The notes beneath the pieces were generated by a model that was given only the letters and a program-made list of their open reading frames with translations, made no database searches and was not told where the DNA came from. From Rebecca billardiae RCC1528 (lineage: Eukaryota > Haptophyta): a DNA stretch of 64,000 nucleotides. The stretch spans positions 186,001 to 250,000 of the forward strand of contig OZ251249.1 of NCBI GenBank assembly GCA_965240325.2, in the 5' to 3' direction. Shown piece after piece: positions 31,432 to 44,936 of the stretch. The position numbers were made by a program, and so were the translations under genes. How positions within the stretch are numbered: the stretch's first letter is position 1; every line of letters begins with the position of its first letter.

Positions 31432-31966
31432 CAGCAGCTGCACTTCCTGCCGACCGCCGTGTACGAGGTGCTCGGCGCAACCTTCCCCGACGGGCGCGCG
31501 TGGATCCTCGCCGAGGCGGAGCTCGAGGGCGCCTTCACCAAGTGGAACAACAAGTGAGTTTCAACAACGCGGGCGCGGTGCGCGAGACAGGGCCGGCAGG
31601 CCTCGGCGCAATCGGCGAGGACGAGGAGGGCGAGGAGGGCGAGGCTAACCGCGGCGCAGGCGCGAGCGGCACGGAGCACGTGCCACAGTGCTTCAGCCAC
31701 TTCCGCTGGTCGGTGTCGGACGGCGACGTGCTTGTGTGCAACCTGCAGGGGCGCAGGGCGTGTGGAACGACGAGGACGACGGCTACTTGCTCACCGACCC
31801 GGCGATGCACCGCGCCCCCCGCGGAGGGCGGCGACAGCGCGGCGCGACCGACAAGGGCGCCGAGGGCATCGCCAACTTCTTCCGCACGCACCGCTGCAGC
31901 GAGCTTTGCGCTGAGCTCGGCCTCGAGCCGTACGCGCCGCGCAGTGCCAGTGGCGCGCAGGAATGA
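31432..31966 (+). pseudogene. Alpha-kinase domain relic (frameshifted, truncated)
   Basis: The three parts of an alpha-kinase catalytic domain appear in order but in different frames. First is FLPTAVYEVLG...LEGAFTKWNN (31432-31552). Then comes PQCFSHFRWSVSDGDVLVCN LQG (about 31680-31749), and finally VWNDEDDGYLLTDPAMH with FFRTHRCSELC (31760-31966, stop). The first break is a TGA in the codon after NNK. AA|GTGAGT could be a splice donor there, but the best acceptor (CGCAG at 31655) is out of phase. The second break is an 8-bp insertion-like shift between LQG and VWND that no intron can explain. The family's conserved Asp before LQG is Asn here. No N-lobe is found upstream. A spliced functional gene with sequencing errors is the alternative. 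Confidence 0.7.
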
Positions 31967-32671
31967 GCACGCGCCGCGACCTTGGCAGAGCAGCAGCGAC
32001 GACCGCCGTCACTCGCCGTGGCGGCCCGCCGATATGTGATGATGACGATCGTCGCGAATGGCGGGCCGTTGGTCCGCCCCTTGTAGTGCCCGGGGAAAAG
32101 GTAAGAAAAAGAAATGGAAAAATAAAATCGCCTGGCAAAGAAAAGAAAATCGCTTCGCTCACCACCGGGCGCCCTCGCAGCTCCCACTGGGGACGCTCGG
32201 CCGAAAAAGAGTTGCGTCATGGCGCGGAGCGCGTGGGCGGCGCGCGCCAAATCCAACGTCGGCGCGGACATCGCGCGATGATTCCCGAGACGTGTTTTCG
32301 CCCGATTCGCGATTGCTGCCCTCGTCGTCTCGCGTGCAGGTCGAATGGGGGCCAAAGTCGCCCGCGTTTGGAGGTACGCTCGGCGCGTCGACACGATCGT
32401 GCGACCTGGGGCGGTCGTCGCCCGACTTGCACGTCGAGCGCTCGCACGGGCTATAGCATCAAGCGCTGCGCACGACAACCACCTCGCGCGATCCACCGCC
32501 GCGCGTCGAGCTCGGTGCGGAAAGGCCCTCATCACGAGGTGTCTCGCGGGCGGGAAGCGCCATCGCACGCGACGCAAGATTGGCGCGCCTTCTTGAACTC
32601 GATCGCCGGAATCCGCGCGCCGGACTGTCGCTCGCGGAGTCGCGGTCCCTCAGCCGAAGCCCACGTCCGGC

Positions 32672-33411
32672 GTGCACGGTGGCGTCGACGGTGACCAATG
32701 CGACGGAAGCGCAGCGCCAACGGCGTACGACGCGCAGCGGGCGCACCTCCCGGGTCTGTCGCCGTGGCAGCAACCGCGTCTTCGCGTGTTGGCGACCCTC
32801 GCCGCAGCGCGACACAGACAAGCCCGTGATGCCATCCGCAGAGAGATGAATCGTCGAGCATGCAACATCGACGCGCCATCCTCGTCCATGGCGCAGGCGC
32901 TGCGGGACGAGGCGGACGTCGTCACGCCGATGACGGATGCGCTGCGATTCGTGTGCCTGCGTGAGCAGCTCGTGCCCACTCTCAATCGCGAGGCGCACAC
33001 GCTGTCGCTGTACGCGCGCGCGCGCACAACCAACAGCTCCTCGTGCCGCCAAACACGCGGGCGCCAGACCTGTCGAAGACGCGAAGAGCGACGACCGCGT
33101 GAACGTCAACGCGCTCGTGCTCAGCCTGGCGGCCGTGTACGATGTCAACGCGACCTTCGCCGAGCCCATCAAGCCCGGAGCGGACATCGGCAAGCGTCCT
33201 CGCGACGACCGCTCTCGGCTGGCGGCAGGAGGACATGCACACGATCTACTCTGACGGCTTCGTCGGCGGCGAGGCGCTCGATTACGCCATCGCGGTCGAG
33301 ATGCGGCGCATACAGCGCGTACCCGCGCTCGCGCGGAGCAACGGGCTACCCGCCCCGCCCCGCGTGCTGCACATTCCCTCGTGGGTGTGGGCCTCGCTGA
33401 TCGGCGCACGT
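32672..33411 (+). pseudogene. Possible decayed coding region of unknown family
   Basis: Protein-like segments follow one another on the plus strand but change frame: ALRDEADVVTPMTDALRFVC (about 32895-32955), VNALVLSLAAVYDVNATFAE (about 33103-33162), and MHTIYSDGFVGGEALDYAIA (about 33235-33294). Each has balanced amino-acid use, unlike chance frames here, which are Arg/Ala/Pro-only. I do not recognise the family. Two or more frameshifts would be needed to join them. Confidence 0.3.
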
Positions 33412-33635
33412 AAACGTACCGCTGACCGCACCGCTGACCGCACCGGGAGAACTTCACAGGTGTCACTGGTCCGACTGTCCGTCACCCACGGCCACGAGCG
33501 AATGCTGTGGAAAGACGCGAACCCGCAGAGGAAACACTGCGACGAAAGCACTGGCACGGCCCGCCGACCCCCCCGCCCGCCGCCAGGGCGCAGCACATGC
33601 AGCGCAGTCGTTATTATCTCTTTGGTACCCATGGT

Positions 33636-33657
33636 GAAGCCCCGGTCCCGGGGCTTC
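33636..33657. other. Perfect 10-bp-stem hairpin
   Basis: GAAGCCCCGG, TC, CCGGGGCTTC forms a perfect inverted repeat with a two-base loop. Function unknown; it is not next to a gene end. Confidence 0.8.
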
Positions 33658-34555
33658 GTGCATGGCGGCACTTCGAGCCTCCGCCGCGAGGCATAGAAGC
33701 TGGTGCGTCGGTGGGGATCTTGCTGGGCATGTTGCGCATGATGTCTTGTACCCTCACCGTGGCCGTCGTCTCGTTGTCCACCGTGTTACGGCCTGCACAA
33801 TGCACGCGATCGTGCGCGGTGCCGGGCAGACGTCTGTGTGAGCCGCGCAGCATCCGCGTGCCGCTTCCATCGGCTCTGCTGAGGTACGTTGTGGGTGCGT
33901 TGTGTGAGGGAGGCTGTGAGACGTGTCGCTGATCCCCTCAGGATAGCTGCTAAGGTGCGTCTCGACCAATATGCAGGCGTGGATGCTAGCTGCGTTGCGT
34001 AGTGTATGGCCCCGCCGGCTGACGCCAATCGCGGCCAATCCGTTATCCGACTGCTCCGCCGCCGCGGGCGGTCGTGCCGTGCTCTCACACGGGTAGTCCG
34101 TGGCGGCTGCACGGCACCAAGTGCGCTGCTACAGTCAGGCGTGCCGGGGCAGCTTATTGTAGCCTGCTCATGTAGTTCAGTCACCCCAGTCCACATCTGA
34201 GTCGCCCCATGCCGCATAATCCGTCAGCTACGGCCTCTGAGTGCGGATGTGACGTGACTGACGTGATATGTCGTACGACTGGTCACTCGTCGCGGTCGGC
34301 GGGCGGTCGCGGTCGCATTCGGCGACACCGTTGTCAGCACGGCTGCCCCGCGCCGTAATCATGTGGCGGCGCGTCAGCCCGAGCACATCGCCCATCGGCT
34401 GAGTGGACGAACTACATAGGCAGAGAAGGGGTTCGCCGCCGCCGCATTGGTGAATGGGGCACCCTGACCGAGGCCACGCTGGGGCAATTGACATCGAGTC
34501 ACGACAGCACGCGCAATGGCTATAGCAGTAGCGCTCGTTTGCGGTGATGTACTAG

Positions 34556-34571
34556 TAGTAGTATACTACTA
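34556..34571. other. 16-bp perfect palindrome TAGTAGTATACTACTA
   Basis: Self-complementary AT-rich sequence in the 3' flank of the giant repeat gene (stop at 34863). It may be a terminator-region structure or chance. Confidence 0.7.
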
Positions 34572-34862
34572 TAAGTGTCATCGTCAATAAATAAAGTGAT
34601 GACGAAGCCCCCGCGCGGACTCGACAGATGCGCATGGCACGGCACTCAGTACATCATCAGGCTGGCAGCCGGTCAAGCGGCGGTAACTCGATGGCTGACG
34701 CCGACGATATCACGACATCCGCATCGATCGTCGGTATAGCTAGGCATCTGCCCATCATCACTGCTACACTGAATCCGCGCCGCCTGACAACATCATCTGT
34801 CGCGTCCGCGTCGTCGATCCCGCCGTACGTCGCGGTACGACCCGGCGCGTACGTCAGCCAGC

Positions 34863-37800
34863 TCAGATGCTGAAGACGGGGTAGAAGTTGGGCCCGGCGG
34901 CGGCGGCGCTGCGCGCGGCCTGCCTGCGCTCCTCCTCCTCCGCCTCCTCGGCGAGCCGGCGGCGCTCGGCGGCGGCCTCGGCGACGAGGCGGCGGTGCCG
35001 CCTGCGCAGGTAGAAGAAGGCGACGGCGGAGAAGATGGCAACTACGACCACCGCGAGCGTGAGCATCGCCGCCGCGAGCGCGGCCGCGCGCTGCGGGTCG
35101 GAGAGCTCGGCGTTCGCGTCGTCGTCGTCGTCGTCGCCACCGCCGCCGCCGCTCGCCGCGTCGGCGTTGGCCGCCTTGATGCGCACGCGCATCGGCTCGG
35201 CGTTCTGGTCGATGACGGCGCCGGCGCGCGTGCGCGTGGAGAGCGTGAACGAGCCCGAGAACGTCTCCTCCAGCGGGTTCTGCAGGTGCTGCACGTGGAT
35301 CCTGTGCCGCTCGCCCGGAGCCGTGTCCTCCGCCTCGTCGCCGAATCGCGTCGCCGTGATGATGCTGTCGTCCGCGACCGTCGTGCCGTTGCCGCCCGAC
35401 GACTCGACGTCGAACTCGCCCTCGATGCGCTCGATGCCGCGCGCGGACTGCGAGACGACGCCGACCGAGCCCGCAAAGGTGAAGCCGCCGAGCGCCGGGC
35501 TGAGCAGCCTGAAGCCGCGCGGCAGCTGCAGCACGAGCTGACCGTCTGCCGGGATCGCGTTCGTTGTGCTGAACGTGACGCGCGCGCCGGTGATGGCGCC
35601 CGCCGAGTCGTCGTCCAGCTCGAGCGTCACGTCCAGAAGCTCGTGCGGCCGAATCGAGAGCACGGGCGCGCTCGTGCCCGCCGACGAGTCGACCAGCCGC
35701 CCCTCGGCGTCGTACAGCTCGGCGCCCTCGCGCGCGTACTCGCCCGCCGAGCGCGGGTTGATCAGCCCGGCGATCCGCAGCGCGAACACGACACCTGCGC
35801 GCAGCACGCCGCCGTCCGCGCGCGCGGCGGCGCCGGCCGGGTCGGCGTGCTTGAGCGTGTACCGCGTGCGGTTGGCAAGCCCGAGGCCCGCCGCCACCGA
35901 CCTGCCGCCGCTCGCCGCGCTCCGCGCCAGCGAGAGGTCCACGTCGACGAGCGGCGAGAGCGGCGGACACGCCCACGCCGCGCCGCCGCCGCCGCCGGGC
36001 TCCGCGACCGCCGCCCCCTCGAGCGCGGAGCACGCCCGGTCGTACGCGAACGCGCCGTGTGTCTCCGCGCCGAGCACGCTCGACTCGACCGAGAAGTCGG
36101 CGGGCAAGTAGAGCGCGAGCGACGCGCCTGGCTCGAACGGGTTGGAGAGCACCATGAACGCGACGAGCGACGAGCGCGCGCCTGCGGTGCGCGGCGGTGC
36201 GCGTGCGTGCGCGCGTGGGTGGGTGCGTGCGTGCGGCGGCGGTGAGCGCAGACGGCTGGGCGCGCGTCCACCGCGCGCCCACCGCGCGTGGCGCGGGCGC
36301 GCACGCACGCGCGCACCGACTCGGCTCTCGTCGAGCTCCATCGCCACCAAGAGCCTATTTGGAAGGACCGCAGGCGCGAGCGCCGAGCCCTGCACCTCGT
36401 CCACCGCGGCGCCGAGCGCGCTGCCTGCGGGGCGCGGGGGTCGCGGGGGCGGCGGGCGGCGGCAAGAGGGCGAGGCGGGTGAGGGTGAAAGTGAGGGTGA
36501 GAGTTAGGGTGAGGGTGAGGGTGAGGGTTAGGGTTTGGAGAGTGCTGGCGGCGCGACAGCGGGGAGGGCCGCGGCGCGGCGGCGGCGCGCGCACCCTCGG
36601 CGCCAAAGCGCGTCTCGACCCACAGCCCGGGCAGCGCGCCAATCTCGAACCGAGGCAGCGTGATCCCAGACGCGATCTCGAGATCGATCGTGGTGTTGGC
36701 GCTCACGTTGCCCGCGCCGAGCCCGAGCCCGGCCACCAGGTCGAGCTCCAGCACGGTGGCGTTGGCGGTGCCGTTGTAGTCCGCGTCGCGCACGGCGCCG
36801 GGCTCGGCCCACGCGCGCACGGGCACGGGCGCGAGCGGCGGCAGCGGCTCGCCCGCCGAGCCCACCGCCGCGCGGATCAGCGCGCCGTCGGGCTCAAACC
36901 GCATGAGCGCGCCCAGCGTGAGGAGCACCACGCCGCCCTCGGGCAGCGGGTTGGACGTGCGCACGCGCAGCGCCAGGCCCGTGGACGCGCCCGCGCGCGG
37001 CTCGGTGAAGGCGGCGCGGTCGATGGCGAGCACGCCTGCGCCGCGCGGCGGTGGCGGGGCGGCGGCGCGGCGGCCGCGGTGGTGGGGCGACGGGCGGTGG
37101 GCGCCTCAGCGCGCGCGTGCACGCGCGCGCGCGCTTGCGCGCTGTGCGCGCCGCCGCCCGCCCGCCAGGCAGCGGCGCGGCGCACGCCGGCGCGGCGCGG
37201 GGGGCCAGGCGCGGGGACGCGGGGGCGCAGGCGCGGCGGCGGCAGCGGCGCACCGGGCTCGATCTCGACGGGGTCGAAGGGCGGCGCCTCGTCAATCACC
37301 GCGCCCGCGCCCGTGAGCGTCGACAGCTCGAAGCAGCACGAGGCGTGCGACCATGGCGGCAGCCGCACGCTCCTCAGCTCGAGCAGATGGTACAGCCCGC
37401 CCGCGCGGAGCGTCGCGAAGCCGGCGCGGCGCACGCGGACGAGCGTGCCGCCGCCCGCGCCGACCGCGCCGAGCGAGCCGCCCTGCAGCGCGGCGCGCGC
37501 GGCCGCGGGCAGCTCCGCGTCGCTGAGCGCGTCCGCGCCCGCAGCGATCCCCGCGAGCTCGAGCGTGCCTGTCAGCTGCGCGTACAGCGCCAGCGCGCTC
37601 GGGCCGAGCGGCACGAGCGGCTGCGAGCCGGCGGCCGCGAGCGAGAGCGGCGAGGGCGAGACGAACGAGGCGGTCTCGGCCGTGACCTCGTACCCGTTGG
37701 GCAGCCGGACGGCGAGCTCGGCGTCGGCGGGGAGCGGGTTGAACGTTTGGAAGAGCAGCTGCAGTCGTACCACCGAGCCGGCGCGCACGTCTGACGTGCC

Positions 37801-40800
37801 CGACGCCGACTCGCGCAGCACGTTGGGCACGACGACGACGGTGCCGTTGGACGCGCCGACGGTCGAGTCGATCGCCGAGGCGGCCGAGGCGGCGGTGACG
37901 ACGTGCGCGCCGGCGGGCGTGGCCGAGGCGGGCGGCGCGCGGATGCCGCTGAGCGTGAGCGCGTGCGCGTCGCGCGGCAGCATCGGCGTCGCCTCCGCGT
38001 CTTCAGAAGAGCCGCGCGCAAGAAGCAGCACCAGCCGACACTCGCCGATCGCGCTGGGCGAAGCCGCGGCGGCGAGCGCGGTCGAGCGCGCGCTCGCGCA
38101 CGCGGCCGCGCTGGCGTGGCCGGCCTGGCCGGCGCTGAAGCCGTCGGCGAGCTCCGTGCCGAACGAGTAGCGTCCGCTGAGCGCGCTGAAAGTTCCGTCC
38201 AGCGGCTGGAGGGACGGCTGCGTCGCGCCGACGTCCTCCGCCTCCGCCTCGCCGCCGCCCTGCAGCAGCAGCGCGCGCAGCGCGCGCCACGCGCGCGCGG
38301 CGCGCGCGCGCGACGAGCCGTCCCCATACAGCGCGCCGTCGGCAGCGCCGCCGTCGTCGGCGCCGAGCGCGTCCGTGACGCGCACCGCGCCGAGCGCGCT
38401 CGCGAGCGCAAAGCCAGGCGGCAGCGCCAGCCAGACGAGGCTGTTCGCCTCGAGGCGCGACGCGTGCGCGAACGCGTACGAGATTGCAATCTCGGCGCCC
38501 GCGCGGCGCGGCGCCGCGGTCGCGGCGAGCGCGTACGCCGGGCTCGGCGCCATCGGCGCGAGGAGGGCGACGGCGTCGCGCGGCGCGCCGGGCGGCGTCG
38601 CGGCGAACGAAGAGTTGGCCGACGCCTGCCCGCGCGTGTACGCGTGCACGGTGAGCGTCGTCAGCGCCGCCGGCAGCGCGAGGGGCCCCAGCGAGAAGCG
38701 CACGCGCGCGCCCGCCGGCAGCGGCGCGGGCGCGCCCGCGCCGCCGGCCGCCGCGCCGCCGTCGAGCCGGCGCGCGACGGAGAGCGACGTGGTGCCGGCG
38801 GCCGAGCCCTCGAAGCGCGCGCGCACGTCCCACGCGGCCTCCGGGCCCGTCGCGTTGCCAGCGAGCGGCGTCGCTTCCGCCCAGCCCGCCTCCACCACGC
38901 CCACCGCCGCCGCCGCCGCCGCCGACCACGGCGCGAGCGCCGCGGGCAGCTCGACGACGACGTCGCCGCCCGCCGGGAGCGGGTTGGCGAGGACGAGGTC
39001 GAGGGTGAGGGACGTGGCGGCCGCGCCCGCGCGCGCGTCGGCAAAGGTAGCGCCCGTGCCGCCGCCGCCCACGCCGAGCACGCCCGCGCTCACGCCCAGT
39101 CGCAGCCCGCCACCCGCCGAGTGCAGGAGTGTCTCGGACGTGTCCGAGCGCAGCAGCGCGAGCGCCGCGCCGCCCGACACGCCCGCGCGCAGCGGCAGCC
39201 GGACTCCGAGGATCCGGACTTGCACCTCGATCTGTGCAGACAGCAGCGCGGCGGTGGCGTTCAGCAGGACCGTGCGATTCGACAGACCGACCGCGTCGCG
39301 CACGCCGTCGCCGTCCACGTCCGCGCCGTCGTCGGCGGCGGCGAGCAGCGGGTCTGGGCAGTCGAGCCGCGCGGCCATGGCCGCGAGCGCGCCGCCGGCG
39401 CCGAGCGCCGCGTCGGCGTGCGCGCCGCCGAGCACGGCGCTCCCGACTAGCTGCGCGTCCGCAAGTAGCGACACGCTCGCGCCCTCGCCGCCGCGCGCGA
39501 TCTCAAAGCCGCACGGCAGCACCGCCGCGAGCACAAGGTCGGCGCCGCCCGCGCCGCCGGCCGCGGCGAGCGCGGCCGCGCTCGGCGGCGTGAACGCGAG
39601 GCGCAGCTCCGAGGTGGCGCCCGCGCGCGGAACGGCGGCGAAGGTGACGCGAGCGTCCGAGAGTCCGGTGGGCGTCAAGCTGAACGGCGAGCTCGACGAC
39701 GACGACGCCGACGCCGCGAGCAGCTCGCCGCCCGCCGTGCGCGCGAGCAGCGTCGCGCGCACCGCCGCGCCGGCGTACGACGGCGCGCGAATGCCCTCCA
39801 CCTGCAGCGTGAAGGCCGCATCGGCGCTCGAGCCGTCCAGCTCGGCGCCGCCGTCGGGGCGGGCGAGCGTAAGCAACAGGCCGTCGAGCGCAAAGCTGTT
39901 CACGTCAATGGGCCGCACCGTGGACGGTGCGGTGAGGCACGCCGTCAGCGCGGCGCACGAGCCCAGCGCCGCCGTCGGCGCCGCGACGACCGTCAGCGCC
40001 TCGACCACGCCGCCCGCGCCGCCGCCGCCCGCGAGCAGCAGCCGCGCGCCGGGCGGCGGGCCGGTCCGGTTCGCGAGCGCGTACGTGGCGGGCAGCGCGA
40101 GCTGGAGCTGCGCGCCGACGGGCAGTGGGTGCGGCAGCGTGAAGTTGAGCTCGAGCGTCTCCGCGTCGAGCGGCGGCGCGCGCGTGCCGCCCGCCGCGGG
40201 CGCGGCGGGCGCGAGCGCGAGGGGCGTGAGCACGGCTGCGCTGAACGTGGGCAGCGCCACTGCGAGCGCCGCCTCGACGGTGGCGGACGCGCCGGCGGCG
40301 GCGGCGGCGGGCGCGTCGCCCGCGACGAGCGCCGCGCCCCCCGCCGCGCTCGTGTTGAGCACGCCCACCGCCACCGTCGGCAGCGCCCCGGACGGGTCCG
40401 GCACGGCGGCGGGCGCCGTGACAAAGTCGAGCGAGACGACGAGCGTGCCGCCGGCGCCGAGCGCGCACGCGCCGCCGTCGTCCGCGCACGCCAGCAGCAA
40501 GAGCGTGGCGCCGTCGGGCGCATCCGCCTCCGCCTCGCCGCCGAGCAGCAGCGCGGGCGGCGAGGTGGACACGTTCGCCGCGCTCACCACGAGCGCCGCG
40601 CCGAGCGCCGTCGCGCCCGCCGCCGCCTCGAGCCCGAGCGCCGCGCCGGCGGCCGCCGCGTCGGCCGACGCGTCGGCGGAGATGGTCGCGGCGTCCGCGC
40701 CGAGCGCGGCCGGCAGGCGAACGACTGCGAACGGAGCGAGTGGCGGCGGGGAGAGGGCGGTGCCCGGGCCGAGCGTGATGCTCAGGTACGCCGTCGCCTC

Positions 40801-43800
40801 CGCGCGCACCACCGCGCTGCTCAGCACGAGCTGCGCGCCGCCCAGCCCGAGGATCCCCACCTGCAGCGCCGCGCCGCCGTCTCGGCCCAGGATGAAACCG
40901 CCGTTGTAACCGCCAGTGGAGGCGGCGGCGTCGGCGGCGTCGGCGGCGCGGTCGGTTCGGTGGAGCCGCAAGCCAAAGGGCTGGCTGGTCTGCGCGGCGG
41001 CGGGGGCGCGCAGCACGCCGCCCGCGCCCGAGCCGTCGCTCAGCACGAGCGCGTGCACCGCGCCGCCGCCGCCGCCGCCGAGCAGCGCGGCCGCCGCCTT
41101 GGGGAGCTGCACCGCCAGCGCGCCCGCCACCGCGCCCGCGGCGGCGGCGGCCGAGGCAAAGCCCGCGGCGCCGAGCGCGGCCGCGTCCGCGTACGCGGTG
41201 ACGTTGAGGGCGGCGGCGAGCTCGGTGCTGCCCGCCGCGCTCGCGTCGTCGAAGCCGAAGCCCTCCTCGCCCCCGCTCGCCAGCCGGAGCAGCCGCGCGC
41301 TCGGCGCCTCGCCGAGCAACGCCAGCGGCGTCGGGACGGCGACGACGACGACGACGACGGACGCCGCCGAGCCGGCGGCGGCGTCGGCGGCGTCGGCGGC
41401 GTCGCTCACGTCGGCGGCGGCGGTGGCGTCGAGCGCGAAGCGCAGCGCGAGGTCGGCGCGCGCGCCCACCCGCGCGTCCGAGAGCGCCACCGCGCCGCGC
41501 CCGAGCGCGCGCAGCGGCAGCCCCAGCCCCACCGTCTGCCCGTCCCGCTGCCGGCCGCCAAAGCTGACGTGCCGCACGTGCGCCGAAACGTTGTCGGCGG
41601 CGGCGGCGTCGCCGGCCGGGATGACACCGGAGATGGCGAGGGCGTAGGTGGCGTTGGCGGGCGCGGTGGTGCCGCCCGAGCGCATCACGAGCACGTCCAC
41701 GCCGCCCTCGATCGTCGCGCGCGCGCCCGCGGACACGCTCAGCGCGCCGTCCAGCGGCGCGGAGACGTTTCCGAGAAGCGTCGCGGCCGCGGCCGCAACG
41801 TCTAGCGAAAATCCGGGCGGCAGGCTGAGCCGGACTCCGTCCCACCGGCCGAGGGGCTGCGGCGGCGTGAGCGTGAGCGTGAGCGTGGTGGGCGGCGCGG
41901 AGGCGCGCGCGTCCGCCAGCTCGACGCGCACGTCGCGCAGCCCGTCCAGCTCCAGCGCGAGCGAGTCGCCCGAGAAGACGTCGATGAGCGCCGAACCTTC
42001 CGCGGAACCTTCCGGCGCCGTGCGCGTCACCAGCGCGATCGGCTCGAGCGTCCGCCGCGATCCGGGCGTCCAGAGTCCGGCGATGCGCACGCCGACGGGC
42101 GTGCCCGCCGGCACGGCGCTCGCGCCGCTCCCGGAGCGCGCCACCTGCACCACCAGCCGCCCCTCCGCCGTCGGCGCGAGCAGCGACGCCGCGAGCGCGC
42201 CGTCGAGCGTCGCGCCGACGGGCGCGCGCGTGCCGTTGCCGTTGTCGCGCGCGCCCACCGCGGCGGCAGAGAGGGGCGCGCCGGCGTAGGCGGAGGCGAG
42301 GGCAAAGTCGGGGGGCAGCACGAGCTCGAGCGCGCCGCCCGGCGGCCACAGCGCCGACGGCGAGATCACGATCTCGAGGCTCGCCTCCGCGTCGGCGCGC
42401 GCGGGCGAGAGCGCCGCAGCCACAGACAGAGGCGCGCCGGGCTCGACCGCGAGGCCCGCCGCATCGGCGTCGGCGGTGGCGACGAGGGCGAGCGCGCGCG
42501 CGGGCTCGCCGGAGACGCACGCGCCCGCGTCGGCCACGCCGTCCGCGTCCACGTCCGCCGTCACGTTCGACGCGTTCCCGCCGCCGCACCCGCCGTACTC
42601 GAGCGCTACCCACGACGAAACTGAAACGGCCGAGGCCGGCTTGGCGTGCGGCGGCGCGCGCAGCCCGTGGACCTCCAGCTCGATCAGGGTCTCGTTGTAT
42701 GTGAGGCTGACGAAGCCGGGCGCGCCGGGCTCGCCGTCGAGCAGCGCCGCGAGCAGCGCCGCGCCGTCCGCCGGCGCGGCCGGCGTCGCCGCCGCCACCT
42801 CCAGCCGCAGCGTGAGGCTCGCGCCCTGCGCGGCCGACGCGGCCGCGCACGCGCGCCGCGCCGCCGCCGTCACCGCCAGAGTGAGAGTGTCGCCGCCGAA
42901 GGGATGGGTGGCGGAGGCGTTGGCGGGCACCGCGCCGCCCGGCCCGCCGAGCGCGCGGCGCGCGCGCGCGCCGCTCGCGTACGCCTCGAGCGCCCAACCC
43001 CCCGCGGCCGTTTCGCCCGCCGTTACGCACGTGTAACCGCCGCCGAGCGTGAGCTCGAGCCCGCCGACGGTGCCGTTGCCGCCCGGCAGCCCCAGGGGCA
43101 GGCGCAGGCGGAGGCGCAGCGCGGTGGGCGCGCCGACGGTGGGGTCGGAGAGCGACGCGCCCAGCACCGACGCCTCCGCGGGCAAGATGCCGACCTCCAG
43201 CCCCGCCAGCGCGCGCTCGAGCTCGGCGGCGCCGCCGCTTGCCAGCGTCGCCAGAGCCGCGCTCCCAAAGGTCAGCAGCGCCGCCGCCGCGGCGCTGGCG
43301 GGCGGCTCGCTGGGAAGGTAAGCGCTCGAGCGCGCGGGCGCGCGGATCGCGGGGAGGCGCAGCTGCAGGCTCGCCCCCGCCGGCGCGCGCAGCGCCGCGG
43401 ACGCGCCCCCGGACCCGTCGAACACGAGCTGCACCGCCGGACCGCGCGCCGCGGCCGCGAGCGCCGCCGAGATCGAATCTGGCGCCGCCGAGATTGTATC
43501 TCGAGAGGCCGCGGCCACGCGCGCGCTGTAGCTGCCGTTGAGCGCGCCGCCGGACGCGGCGTCGTACACGAGCACGCTCGCGAGCTCGCCGAGCGCCAGC
43601 CCCGCCTCGAACGCCGCGGGCAGCACCACGCGCACCGCCGCCGCGCTCGGCGCCGCCGCGGCCGCCGCCGCCTCGGCCGCGGCCGCGCCGACGGGCGCGG
43701 CGCTCGGCAGGGCTGACTCGAGCGTGCAGTTGAGGCTGAGAACACTCAGAGCGCGCGGGCGCGGCTCGGCGAGCGTGACGGACGCGTCGCGCAGGCCGGA

Positions 43801-44706
43801 GACGCGGAGCAGCGCCGGCGGCGCGCCCAGCTCCTCCGCCGGCGCCACGTTGAGAACCGCGCCCGCGCCGTCGGCGGTGAGCGCGCGGCTGAGCGCGCGG
43901 AAGGGCGCGGCCGGCGGCGCGCGCGGCAGTGCGAGCGGACCGAGCGAGATTGCAATCTCGCCGGAGGGGAGGTCGGCGGCGGCGAAGGTGAGCGTGAGGT
44001 TGAGCGCGGCGTCCTCCGCGCCCGCGTTGTCCAGCGCCGCGCCGAGCACCACGCCGCCCACGCTCGAGCTCAGCAGCGCGAGCCCGGCCAGCGCCGCGCC
44101 GCTGTTGGCCCCAGCCGAGCCGCCTGAGCCGTCGGCCGCGGCCGAGCCGTCCGCGCGCAGCTCGGGCGCGAGCGAGAGGAGGAGGGCGCCGCCCTGCGGC
44201 ACGCCGTCCGCGAGGAAGAGCGAGAGGTGGAGCTGCGCGCCCATCGCGCCCGCGCGCGCGTCCGACAGCGTCGCCGAGATCGCGCTGAGGATCGGCTCGG
44301 GCGGCGGCGGGCTCGGCGGCGGCGAGGGCGGCGGGCTCGGCGGCGGCGACGGCGGCGGCGACGGCGGCGGGCGCGGCGGCGGGCTGGGCGGCGGCGGCGA
44401 GGGCGGCGGGCTGGGCGGCGGGCTGGGCGGCGGCGGGCTGGGCGGCGGAGACGGCGGCGGGCTCGGCGGCGGGAGCGGCGGCGGCGGGCTCGGCGGCGGG
44501 AGCGGCGGCGGTGAGGGCGGCGGGCTCGGCGGCGGGCTCGGCGGCGGCTTGGGCGGGCTCGGCGGCGCGCTCGGCGGCGGCGGGCTCGGCGGCGGGCTGG
44601 GCGGCGGGCGCGGCGGTGGGCTGGGCGGCGGGCTGGGCGGTGGGCTCGGCGGGCCGGGCGGCGGGCTCGGCGGCGGCGGGCTCGGTGGCGGGCTCGGCGG
44701 CGGGCT

Positions 44707-44737
<31 letters not shown>

Positions 44738-44896
44738 GGCGGGCTCGGCGGCGGCGGGCGTGGCGGCGAGCCCGGCGGCGGGCTCGGGGGCGGGCGCGGC
44801 GGCGCGCTCGGCGGCGGCGGGCGCGGCGGCGAGCTCGGCGGCGGGCTCGGCGGCGGGCGCGGCGGCGCGCTCGGCGGCGCGCTCGGCGGCGGGCTC

Positions 44897-44936
<40 letters not shown>

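Larger units (their letters stand above)
31967..34862. other. Long gene-poor region between the kinase relic and the giant repeat gene
   Basis: Composition is mixed (AT-rich at 32090-32160, moderate elsewhere). Within it 32672-33411 shows coding-like segments in shifting frames (separate entry), and small perfect palindromes lie at 33636-33657 and 34556-34571. I see no intact gene. Confidence 0.5.
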
